DNA from: Obelidium mucronatum
Taxonomy: Eukaryota > Chytridiomycota > Chytridiomycetes > Chytridiales > Chytriomycetaceae
Reading direction: 5' to 3'
NCBI GenBank assembly: GCA_025765595.1
Contig: JAIVFH010000319.1
Location: forward strand, 1-28,675
Length of the DNA: 28,675 bases
The translations under genes were made by a program, and so were the position numbers. Position 1 is the first letter of the stretch. The number at the start of each line of letters is the position of its first letter. Below the pieces are notes generated by a model that worked only from the letters and a program-made list of their open reading frames with translations, was not told where the DNA came from and did not search any database. Shown in pieces: positions 9,770 through 19,200 of this stretch.

Positions 9770-9840
9770 CTCCTTTAGTGGAGCGGTGACGCGCATAGTT
9801 GGGAGTAACGCCCTGGGTTCAAACCCCAGTTCTCTTTTGC
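9770..9840 (+). other. tRNA-derived (SINE-like) sequence
   Basis: A perfect T-arm (CTGGG 9813-9817, loop TTCAAAC, CCCAG 9825-9829) gives a pol III B box. An A-box/D-arm-like stretch TTTAGTGGAGCGGTGACGCGC precedes it at about the right distance. The 5' and 3' acceptor strands do not pair and no clean anticodon stem forms, so it is not a functional tRNA. It lies inside the right part of the transposon. Likely a tRNA relic or SINE head. Confidence 0.4.
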
Positions 9841-9914
9841 ATCGGTTTTTTTAAACAATAATGAAGTCACAATACACTACAGCAATAATTTCCAATAAAA
9901 CACGGTAAATATTA

Positions 9915-9947
9915 ATCGTTATTTATCGTTTATTTATCGTTGATCGA
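9915..9947. repeat. subterminal TTTATCG repeats near the right end
   Basis: TTATTTATCG and TTTATTTATCG occur back to back, followed by TTGATCG. They mirror the palindrome at 7619-7638 near the other end. Confidence 0.5.
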
Positions 9948-9973
9948 TGTGCAGTAAAATCCGGCACATGTCT
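9939..9973 (-). repeat. right terminal inverted repeat of the Harbinger-like element
   Basis: Ends CCGGCACATGTCT, the exact complement of the left 13 bases. The inner 22 bases match the left end at 16 positions. Confidence 0.85.
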
Positions 9974-10637
9974 AATGTAACGGAAAATTTATGGCCCATT
10001 TGCACGCCCTGAGGGAGTTAAGTGTAGTAAAACACCTTATTTTGCATTGCAGATTGACAAAAGAAATACAAGAAAAGCATGGACTTGGTATAACTCAGTG
10101 CCCCTGTCTTGGAGCCATGGATTGCAATTCTCTTTTTCATTTGGTATGCTATTATTTTTGCAAACAGGTAACAAAACCTTACCAACATTGTACAATGGCT
10201 TGTTGTCTGCACAGAAGAATTCTGAGAAGAAAGGTACAGGATCTGACATCAGCAAGCCAATACTCGAGCCTTTGTCTTTCTGGCCTCCATTACAAGCTGA
10301 TGGTGAAGGAAAAGGAGAAGATTACATCACCAGTGGTTATTTCAGACACGTGTTCTTCTTTGCTTCATGCAGGAAAAGAGACTGATGGGGATCCAAATTG
10401 CTCAGTCAACAGAATTTGTGCTGGTTTTTGTGTTCACCAGTTGGCGTTATTTAGTTGGGGTTGGTTCTTGTGTATGTTGTAGTGATGGTTACATGTATGT
10501 TGTAGTGATAGTTATACCTGTTGTTATAGTGGGTGATGCTGCTGGGAATGAAAAAACACCGTAAAGAATTGAGGAATTATGAGGTACAGAAGGGCGTGGA
10601 AAAGCCAAGAGGATGATGGATGGGGGAAAAAAATCAA
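9974..10637. other. no supported gene; degenerate host or transposon flank
   Basis: Two overlapping frames (9991-10482 and 10047-10385) are open for 110-160 codons, but composition is Cys/His-rich and unlike the neighbours. I see no domain. A splice-like TTTTGCATTGCAG precedes 10052 and GCAAACAGGTAAC lies at about 10168, so this could be a decayed gene split by the transposon. Confidence 0.3.
10471..10516 (+). repeat. 23-bp tandem repeat, two units
   Basis: Two 23-bp units begin TGTATGTTGTAGTGAT at 10471 and 10494 and differ at two or three positions. A degenerate third (TTGTTATAGTGGGTGAT) follows. Non-coding minisatellite. Confidence 0.7.
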
Positions 10638-10915
10638 TGTTAGAACCAGATAGTCAATAAAAGACTTAAGGGTTCTTGAAGGCATGAGGGCTTAGGGGGC
10701 ACGAGGGCTTGTCCAATAACGGCTTGAGGTCACAAGAGACGGAGACAAAGAGTTACAAAACTGTAAGACTAACACAGAATGTATTGAAACTGAACTAAAA
10801 CTCAGGGCAGAAAGCTTGCTATTTATGCAAGTTCTGGAATTACAAGTCACGCGTAATAACCACTTGGCTACGGAACTATGGATAAATATCCCTATAAGAC
10901 GGGTCATTGCTAACA
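10638..10915. mobile_element. solo LTR of a retrotransposon (278 bp)
   Basis: The segment starts TGTTAGAACC and ends CATTGCTAACA, so it has the TG...CA termini of an LTR inside a 6-bp inverted repeat TGTTAG/CTAACA. A perfect 5-bp direct repeat ATCAA flanks it (10633-10637 and 10916-10920), the duplication length left by Ty1/copia and Ty3 integrases. No internal gag-pol, primer-binding site or second LTR is present. This fits loss of the body by LTR-LTR recombination. Strand cannot be set. Confidence 0.8.
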
Positions 10916-11096
10916 ATCAACAAGCAATCCCCATAAATATATCATATGTAACGGTGTACAAATAAACCTGCTTTTCTCATCAAGGTACATAATAAATAGC
11001 AAAATATGTCTAAAATGTAAAATCTATTTTATTGTTTTGGTATAATATTTCTTATGAACTGCATACGGTAAAAAAAAAAAGCAAACCAGCCATATT
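10916..11096. other. arrestin gene 3' flank
   Basis: AT-rich sequence after the LTR. Nothing else supportable; 3' UTR of the minus-strand arrestin gene probably lies here. Confidence 0.4.
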
Positions 11097-13733
11097 TCAG
11101 GAAGAATACTGCTGCTGCTGCGCGTTGTTGCTTACATGCACCACCAAATCAGGTCCATACCGATACCCCTTCAAAAAGTCTCGATCTTGATCCGTAGCAC
11201 CATGCAAAATCATTTCTGTTTCCACACAAGCGCCAACAAAGTTGAATCCAACTGCTGATGACGGACCATCATATCCACTAAACAGACCACCACCACCACC
11301 ACCACCACCGCCACCAAAGCCGCCGCCGCCGCTGATACTGCTACCACACCCAACCCTGCTACCACCACGTTGTTGCTGCTGGTGATTCCTGCTGTGACTT
11401 GTTGCGTTTTTGTTGGGCAAGTAAACCAGTTGTTTCATGCCACGGATGAAAGAGGGTTTGTGGCAGATTATTTGGACGCTGAGGAAATGGCGGACGGTTA
11501 GGAAAGGGGATATGAATGAGAAGTTTGCAGCTAGAGAAGGTGTTGGAGATGATGAGAACAAGGAAAAAGAAGAGGGAGAGGAGGGAGGAGTTGGAGTAGT
11601 AGGGGTAGTGCAAGTCGAGGGTTGCTTCTTCTTTTTCCAGGTAAAAACATTCCTTCTTGTGGGATTTTTGTTGTGGTGGATTTCTGGGACCATATGTTGC
11701 TGTTGTTGCTGATGTTGCTGTTGTTGTTGTTGTTGTTGTTGCCGATTTTGTTGTTGTTGTTGATTGTTGGAATTAAAATCCCATGCCTGGAATAAGGTTG
11801 AATTACTGCACGCAATTCCAGAATCTTGAATGGATTGCTTTGGTACGTTTTGTAAATTTTGATTCAAGATGGCTTGTAGTAACGCTGTCTGACGTCGCCG
11901 ATGTTGCTGCTGCTGCTGTTGTTGTTGCCGTGGGATCTCGCAGCTGTCATTCACATCTGACGCCAAGTTCTCAGACTCTGGATAAAGGGAGGTTGAAGAG
12001 TTCAGACCTGATCTTGTCACTTGAAATTCAGTTTGAATGTTGTCAAAAGCCGGAGGAGGAGCAAGTGGCGTAAACGCCACTGCCTCACTCGTATATTCGC
12101 CATCACCACCAGCCAAAGTGTCAACATCTGTATCGCCTCTGCCTCCCTCTTGTTCCTCTACCTCTTCAGGTACAGAGGGAAGCAGCGGCTCAAAGTGACG
12201 CGTATCCGCCGACTGGCTATCCGGAACAAGCCCAGACTTGTGGTGGTGGGCAGCACTGCCACCACCTCCATCCCCCCTTTGAATCTCAATCACCCGATTC
12301 CACAAACACCCCCCATCTTGAACCCATCTCCCGACATTTCTTCTTTCCACCAATGTACCTCCTCCGCAGTGCCGGTCGCGCACTGTTGCTTCCACGTCGA
12401 TCGAAACCACCACTTTTGATACTTGGATTCCTGGGCTTAGTTTTGAAACGTGGATTTTCAAGCAGAGTGGGTCGTTGGGACCGAGGCTCCGTTGAGGGAT
12501 GTGGATCTGGTATTGGACAAGTGGAGCTGTTGACGCTGATGCTGTGGTTGCTGCTGCTGATGTTGAAGAAGAATGCGGTGGTGATGGCGGTGGTGGAGGA
12601 CTAGAGAATGTAATAGGGGTGTTGAAATTGAGATTCGTCAAACTGTTGAAGGAGGTTATTGGGATAGCAGGCGGCATGGCATTTTGAGAAACAAGCGAGT
12701 CTGTTGTTAAAGATGATGTGGTGGTGGCGCAGAAATGAAAGGGTCTAGGCGTTGTAGAGCTGGTGTTGGATAATGATAAAGATTCAATGTGGGAGACGGA
12801 AGGGCTGGGTGGAGGGGTCTGTTGGATTGTGGGTTCTCGGTAGGGAACTGAAGGGATCACGTCCGATGGCGGTGAGAAAATGTGCTCCATATTGAATCGT
12901 CGAATTAGGATCGGTTCTGATATTTGTCGGGAATAGGTTTTACAAAATTTTCCAAGAAACCTTTCCTTGAATTTCAGTGATGCTGGACAGTTGGAATAAA
13001 AAAAAGTGATTAAAAAAAAGTCAACCGCAAGACTGTAGGGCACGCGCAATTTCCACCAACAGCAATTTTATCCATAAGACTCAGGGACTGCAAAACCCAC
13101 AAATAGGGATTGATTGAAGCGAAAATTAACGAGCGCATACCAGATAGAACATAGGATATCTTTCCGCCGTGTCCATCAAAACTTGGAGGCAAAACTGATG
13201 GCAAATTGAATCGAAAAGGAACCTCATACGTTCCTGGAATCAATATTGACAATCCTTCGTCTTCATCTGTTCTCAGTCCAATTTCAAGAGCATTTGGAAA
13301 CGACAGCTTTCTGTCGAGTACCTTGCATGTCCTTTTGAATACATATATGCTCGACCGTCCTAGGCAAATTAGATATCAAATTAGATATATAAAGTAGTGA
13401 GAAACACCAAAAGTGAAATATCTCCTTGTTAAGGCTTGTGCCACAGAGAAAAGATTCCAACGACAGTACTCGCTAGTTACCTGTAACTGTTTCGACAACG
13501 CCTCTGAAACGAACTTCGAGACGAGGTTTCGTCACAATACATGAATGCGTCACAGCGGTCTGTGGATCGATAGTGACTTTGACCATTCCAGCCACCGACG
13601 ATGGTGTGATACCCAGCAGTCCTGTTACGAGACGACTTGAGTCAACCGATTCAAGGATCTCATTGGACAATCCGCCAGCGTCGTTGAATGGAAGTCTGCA
13701 GTGCGTTGGATGGCGCGTGAACCCAATTTGCAT
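11097..13733 (-). CDS. alpha-arrestin-like protein with Gln-rich insertion
   Basis: Arrestin-fold adaptor, of the family that in fungi usually recruits ubiquitin ligases to plasma-membrane cargo. Exons 13481-13733, 13141-13359 and 11097-12982 join in frame (introns of 121 and 158 nt), giving about 785 aa. N-domain: LEVRFRGVVETVTG, then PGTYEVPFRFNLPSVLPPSF and GGKISYVLSASLKFK across the second splice, which confirms the exon choice. C-domain begins near residue 319 (QIHIPQRSLGPNDPL) with KVVVSIDVEATVR. Its final strand (ISPFLTVRHFLSVQI, about residue 640) is separated by some 240 residues of low-complexity sequence with two poly-Gln tracts. A Gly run and a Gln tail follow. I see no PPxY ligase-binding motif. 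Start chosen as the first Met of an open exon; the true N terminus could lie upstream. Confidence 0.82.
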
Positions 13734-14030
13734 TCCAGAAACTTTTCAAATTGTAAATGCAACCAGCACCTGAAAAAAAAATTTTGCGAAAAAACAGTGA
13801 AAAAACAGTGAAAAAACGGTATCGGAAATTATTGTGAATTTCCGATCAAACAGGGTTGCACAACCTTATCCAACAAAGAACAAGTAAGCAAAGATCCTTG
13901 GCTACTTGTTTTGAAACTATTGGAAGCGCACATGCAACACTGTGATTGGCATGCGCTGAAAACTGTGGAAATTTCCCAGTGGGGTGGCGATCCACACAAA
14001 AGTTGGCAACACACCCGAGTCGCTGTCATC
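13734..14030. other. intergenic between divergent arrestin and CRN-type genes
   Basis: Contains a short tandem array of GAAAAAACAGT units at 13786-13815. Otherwise no frame, RNA or known repeat is supported. Together with 14031-14205 this is the divergent upstream region. Confidence 0.4.
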
Positions 14031-14193
14031 CCACAACTCTTTCACCCACAATCGACAACCCAGGAATTTCATCCCCTTCCACAGCACCACCTTCTTGGTC
14101 CACCAAAATCGGGATCAATTCTTTCTTGGTCATGACGGCGTAACCAGCTTCCTTGCGATGCCATTTTGACGTTTCGTATTTTGGGGAAAGGAC
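14031..14193 (-). pseudogene. TIR-domain exon fragment, inverted copy
   Basis: Read on the minus strand, 163 bp match 25681-25843 with about five substitutions and no gap. It covers the TIR segment LSPKYETSKWHRKEAGYAV, which includes the Glu that is catalytic in NADase TIRs, through LIPILVDQEGG to IVGERVV. Both ends stop abruptly and no other part of the parent exon is present, so it cannot make a TIR domain. It ends 12 bp before the start codon of the CRN-type gene on the opposite strand. Confidence 0.85.
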
Positions 14194-14205
14194 TATTCTT
14201 TCAAA

Positions 14206-16104
14206 ATGAATCAAAAGGTGTGGTACTACCTGACTGATGAAGAAGGAAAGGCGTACCAGGGAGTCGGTGCAGACACCGTCTCTATCAGCTCTGAAGCGGA
14301 TGTGGTGGACTTCAGAGACGCTGTTTATCAGGAGAACAAAGCGGGGTTGAGCGGGGTATCTGCGGTTTCCCTCAAAGTCTACTCATCAAGAGAAGACATC
14401 ACCGACTCCACGAAGGGGCCTCTTGTGTTTGATGTTTCTTTGAAGGGAATGGGCAAAGGAAGAACAACTGCCCTCTATGTTGTCGTTCCAAAAAAGACTG
14501 GTAGGTGTTTGTTTTGTTTTCGATATTCGATTGATAAAGCTCTATTTAATAGCACCAACGAATTCTCTGTCGAATCTGCCAGCAATTAAGTTCGCTACTA
14601 GAAAAGTCAGCATCGAATTGAACGGATTCAATATAGAATCATTATGCCTCAAGAGAAGAGAAATTCTCGAATCTATATCCGATTTCCTTTCTATCCATCG
14701 CTTTGTTTTTTTGTCGTCTCCTGCTGGCTCTGGAAAGACTTCAGTCCTGCATCTGTTTCAGAAGTCGGCCAAATTCAAATGCATTTATTTGTCTCCGTTC
14801 TCAACGATCCCTGCTACGACAAATGTATTGGATCTTCTTCTCCAGGCTGGAATTGATTTTAATGCCCGGTCATTTCCTGAAACTGGCGAACCACTGATTG
14901 TGATGATAGACGATGCTCAATTTACCTACGTGAACAAAGGCGCGTGGTCTAGTTTGTTCAAAACTGTGGCAATGTGGTTGCCATCTTCAATCAAATTCAT
15001 TATATCAGCAACACATGTTTTGAAAAGTTGTGCGGAAAGTCCAGTTGAATTCGAATGGTTGCCTACTTTGAACCGCCAGCGTTTTCTCTTGTCTGACGCC
15101 GAAGCCCGCCAGTTTCTTGATTCTGAAATCGGTTTACGAAGTGACATGAAATATGAATCATTGATACAGTGCATTATTCTGCAATGCGGTGGTTTAATTG
15201 GCGCCTTGCGTCTGTCTGTTGACAGTCTCACAGCTGAGTTTAAAGAGTCTTATCATCCTTCTGAAAACGAATGTCTGCTTTACTGCCTTTCTGCCGATGC
15301 TCTTTCCCAGATGACCCACGTTTTTGGCAGTGCCCATTCTTTCCCCATTGATGCTCGTTTCAGAAACTTTCTAGCGTCTTGTTTTACATCTGGACTCACT
15401 GCGGCTCCGCCTATCCTGGAAAGCAATGATGCTATAAGCTTATTCAATCTCCAGAAAGCAGGCATATTGGTTGAACGCAATGGGCTGATTGGATTTTCAT
15501 CTCCACTGGCTCAGCAATATTATATTCAGTGGCTGTTCCCATATCGGTCGTCTACTCCACCTGAGTCCCTGCATGCCCTTCTCAAAAGCTGTATTCAAAA
15601 CTTCTCTCCTAGTTTGCTTGCTCAATCTGCGGTTGACGGGTTTCCAAAAGAGGCCACATTTCAACATTTGCTGATGGAAGGCCTAGCCAAATTCACGCCT
15701 CCCGGTTGCGCTATATGTCCTGATCTTTTGAAAGTCTGTCCTGGTGAAATTCAAACTGGTTCGTAAATATAACAAACCAACCCATTAACGATTAATGTTT
15801 GATTTTTAAAGGTGGTTGTCTCTTTTATCTGAATGGCTCTCTTCGTTGGGGTATTGAACTTCTTGTGTTGGGGCGTGATATTGGCAGTCATATTAATAGG
15901 TTTGGGGATGCTGGAAATTATTCGAAATTGGCCGTGAAAGACTTCGCTGTTTTGGATTTTCGAGTCAGTTCAGATGGCGAACCAACTAATGTTGAAAGGC
16001 ATGTTAAACGAGTAAGTGTGTTCTTTAAAGCTGGGGATTTTTCACAATGCAAATGTATTTTTGGTTTGAAAGAAGATGTAGTGTTGTTGAATTTGAATAT
16101 GTGA
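14206..16104 (+). CDS. Crinkler (CRN)/RHS-type protein: header, P-loop NTPase, REase-like domain
   Basis: Exons 14206-14500, 14553-15758 and 15812-16104 join in frame (introns 52 and 53 nt), giving 597 aa with no break. Residues 1-98 form a header (VWYYLTDEEG, VVDFRDAV, ALYVVVPKK) like the ubiquitin-like module of CRN proteins; no signal peptide is seen. A P-loop NTPase follows: Walker A SSPAGSGKTS at about 153, Walker B LIVMIDDAQ at about 213. The last exon carries FYLNGSLRWGIELLVLGRD, HINRF and AVLDFR, the pattern of the REase-superfamily C terminus of CRN/RHS proteins. The Asp usually just before FY is Leu here, so nuclease activity is doubtful. Such proteins act inside cells as effectors or in genomic conflict, often in the nucleus; the role here is unknown. 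A poly(A)-like AATAAA follows the stop. Confidence 0.8.
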
Positions 16105-16253
16105 AGAATAAATGATTCTGCGAAATAGATATCTTGTTTTTTTTATTAAGTTGTTTATTGCAAACACATTAAAGCCGGCATTTTCAAAGAGTGGAGTGAC
16201 ACTTAGATAGAATAATTAAATAGAGAGCATGAGTTAGTTGTTATTCTTGTGCA
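16105..16253. other. convergent 3' flank
   Basis: 149 bp between the stop codons of the CRN-type gene (+) and IFT121 (-). AT-rich, holding both 3' ends. No other feature. Confidence 0.5.
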
Positions 16254-19200
16254 TCAATTTGCATTTTGTTTTACCAAAGGACAGCAATTCAAGCCGCTGA
16301 TTTCACTCTCGATGGCTCGGTGTTTACACACGTGACACATGAAATGAATGGATTCGTAAATGGGCCGGCCTGAAACAACACAGATGGGGAATGTAAAGTT
16401 GCATCCGCCGCAATTTGTGTCACTGTTTATCATACACAAGAAAGTCAGCATTGTTTTGGAGAACGCTACGAATAATGCGGATAATTTGTCTAAACCTGTC
16501 GTTAATTGTATGTCCGCAGTTACTACAGGAGATTTCAAATGGCGGTGGATTCGATGGTGTGAACCTTTTTTAACATGAGTTATATCCACGCACAGGCCAA
16601 AAAAAAGCGGATAAGTAAATGGCTTACTTTGTAAAGATAGACAAGGCTAAATTCTCGATCCCATTATGCTCCTCTTCTGTCACGTTTTCCAACGCCTCTA
16701 GTTTGATGAAAGCCCCAGAGCATACTTGGAAGTAATTGTTATGGAATGCGCTTAACTGCCAAGAGACTGTATATGGTTTTCGGTTCAATGATATCTTCAT
16801 AGTTTTTGAGATGTATTGCCTTTTTTTTTGTTTGAGTGTGGAGTTGAGTTCAACGCCAAAAAATAAAAATAAAAATAAAAAACAAAACTGTTCGCATGGC
16901 TCCACCAATATTCCCATTATAAAATTGCTTTTGGGCAAGGATATAGTAGTGGTATGCCTCAGCGCCTCGCCAGACATTATCCAAGAATTTGGTTTCCATT
17001 GATCCTTTCAGGTCTTCCTGCCAAGAGGCCATCCAACGCGGATATTTCCTGTGGTAACAAAAATGAGGTTGTTTTAGTTTGGTAACAATAAGAGTGGCGG
17101 ATGATTGATGGGGAAAGTGTTTACATTATCGATTCCACCCTTTCTTGCTTTCGTAAGTTGGTGATATCGTTCAACTTCTAGCGCGGCTAACACGTAAAAC
17201 TTTTTGATTCGAAGAGGGTTCTTTCCCCTCTTGGCTTCCTCTTCAGCAAGCTATTCAAAAAGGGGGGTTAGGCGATTCCACACAAAAAAAAAACAAAACA
17301 CAAGTCTCACATCATATAACAATCTCGCCGACTTTTGACAATAATTTGCTTTCCTGTACAACTCGATAGCAGTCAGTGGTTTATTCTTTTCAAGCAATTC
17401 GGCAGCATATTTAGCCAGGAGAGCTTCAATTCCTTGGAATCGATGCGCCTCCGCCAGTTCGACAGCCATGTTCCATTTATTTAGTTGTACGCAAATGTCG
17501 ATTGCTGATTTAACGTCGCCAGCTTTGATGTATGCGGAAACGGCTTGGTCGCATAGGCCTACCGTGACAAACTTTTCTGCAATGTTCTAAAGCAAGGGAC
17601 AGAAAAATTAACGCGTTAAAACATACTATGGAAAGCAGCTGGTCAACACTTACAACGAGCAATGGGCTGGTCTCTGACAGCGTGTATATGATCTTTTCGA
17701 GACTATCGTAGTCTTCAACCATATAATGGCACTCAATAAGTTTCTCAACGTTTCTTCCCTTGTAGGTAGTATGTAATTGCTTGCGCCCTTGTTCAGCCGA
17801 AAAAAAATAATAGAGACGTATTAAAACCCAAGTTGCAGCACAAAAAAAAAACTCACCATCTCTGTCTTTCATAATAATAATCTCCGATAGAGTTCCACGC
17901 TTTTTCAAGCATAACATCATCTCCACTGCCACCGCTTTTAATCAACTGTACAACACGGAACCAATCGCCCATTTGTGTGCGAAGACCAATCGCCAAATCT
18001 TTACGATCCATTTCCAAATAAATCTTTTCGGCGACTTCGATATGTCCAAAGTAAGCAGCAACTTCCGCTCGTTGCTTGTCCTTATCCTGTAGATGTACCG
18101 TTTGGCGAAGAAAAGAAAAAATGGAAACAAAACAAAAATGAGATACTCACGTCAAGTTTTTCAATCTTTTTCAAAAACTGCAACCCCTTGTAATCCAAGA
18201 CTCGCACAAAGGCTTTCTGAGCAATTCCAAGCTCCAGTTTTTCTAATGCGCTGTCGCTAATGAGTTTCCATAGACGTGGGTGCGGGTTTTCTTCCACATA
18301 GTTTAAGGCTTCTTGAAGACTCACGTTTGTGAGAATGGCTGCAGGGGGAGAGTTTAATTATAGTTGTATCAATTTTTAAAAAGAGTGATTCTTTCGACTC
18401 TAACCTCTCGCTTCACGCAAAGATCTGGAATCTAGAGATACAACGTGCTCTCGGGAAGGAGATTCGGGTTCCTTGAATAATTCATCGAGCATAATGGATT
18501 TGATTTGCAGGTTATCAAAAGATCCAATGTCTGAACAAGGAATTTGATTTAATTTTATACTTCTCTAGGAGCGCTATTCTTACATCCAGAACAAGTTATG
18601 GGCTCCTCTGGAACATTGTTCTCAAATATAAACAATCTTGTTTTCTCCATGATTGCAAAAGATTCTGGATTGTCGGTCGCCCTGCAAAAAAAAAAAAAGA
18701 TCGTTTCACATGTTGATATTTGAATATCTATGTTTTTGTTTTTTGTTGTTTGTTTCTTACTTACCATTCAATATCCCAAACATCCTTTCTCTCAAAGTCA
18801 AACAGCTTTCCGCCTTCCACGACGCTGTTGGCTGCAACATAGCTTCCATTGTTACCAGCACCCGCGCGTTTTCCAAGCTCCAGCATTTTCAACACGCCAG
18901 ACACATCCAGCATCGCCAACCGGGTGCTATTGCAGTTCAATGATATAAATTGTGGACGAATGGGGATCGCGTATTTGGTTTCTAAACTGATGGATTGGAG
19001 GGCGATTTGTAGGAACGTTCCGCTTTGTCGAGCGACAATAAGCAGGCTGTCGCTTACAGATATCGCAGTGACGGGATCGGATGTATTTCTATTACCCAGT
19101 TTTTTTTTCAAAAAAAAGTGTTGAAGTGCATGGTGAGAAAAAAAAAAGTCTGTTACCTGTTCTTTGTGGTTTCCAGATTCAGCAAGGGAATTTCGAGGTT

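Larger units (their letters stand above)
7521..9973. mobile_element. PIF/Harbinger-like DNA transposon, full length with both ends
   Basis: The element is 2453 bp. Its ends are inverted repeats: the first 13 bases AGACATGTGCCGG match perfectly, and 29 of 35 positions match overall (7521-7555 against the complement of 9939-9973). A 3-bp AAT lies directly outside each end (7518-7520 and 9974-9976), the length expected for PIF/Harbinger target duplications. Inside are two divergent genes: a DDE transposase on + (8676-9639) and a second protein on - (7768-8534). This is the usual two-gene layout of the superfamily, transposase plus accessory DNA-binding protein. The transposase is frame-broken, so the copy is probably not autonomous now. 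Confidence 0.85.

Noticed and set aside
9770..9840. Functional tRNA gene
   Set aside because: T-arm is perfect but acceptor and anticodon stems do not form.
9991..10482. 163-codon frame after the transposon
   Set aside because: No recognisable motif, atypical composition and an equally long overlapping frame; described as unassigned flank.
10471..10516. CRISPR-like repeat
   Set aside because: Units are adjacent without spacers in a eukaryotic genome; a simple minisatellite.
11437..12687. Plus-strand frames opposite the arrestin gene
   Set aside because: Antisense of Pro/Gln/Ser-rich coding sequence; arrestin motifs and splice sites are on the minus strand.
13911..14169. Overlapping plus-strand frames upstream of the CRN gene
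   Set aside because: They run through the inverted TIR fragment in antisense and have no conserved content.
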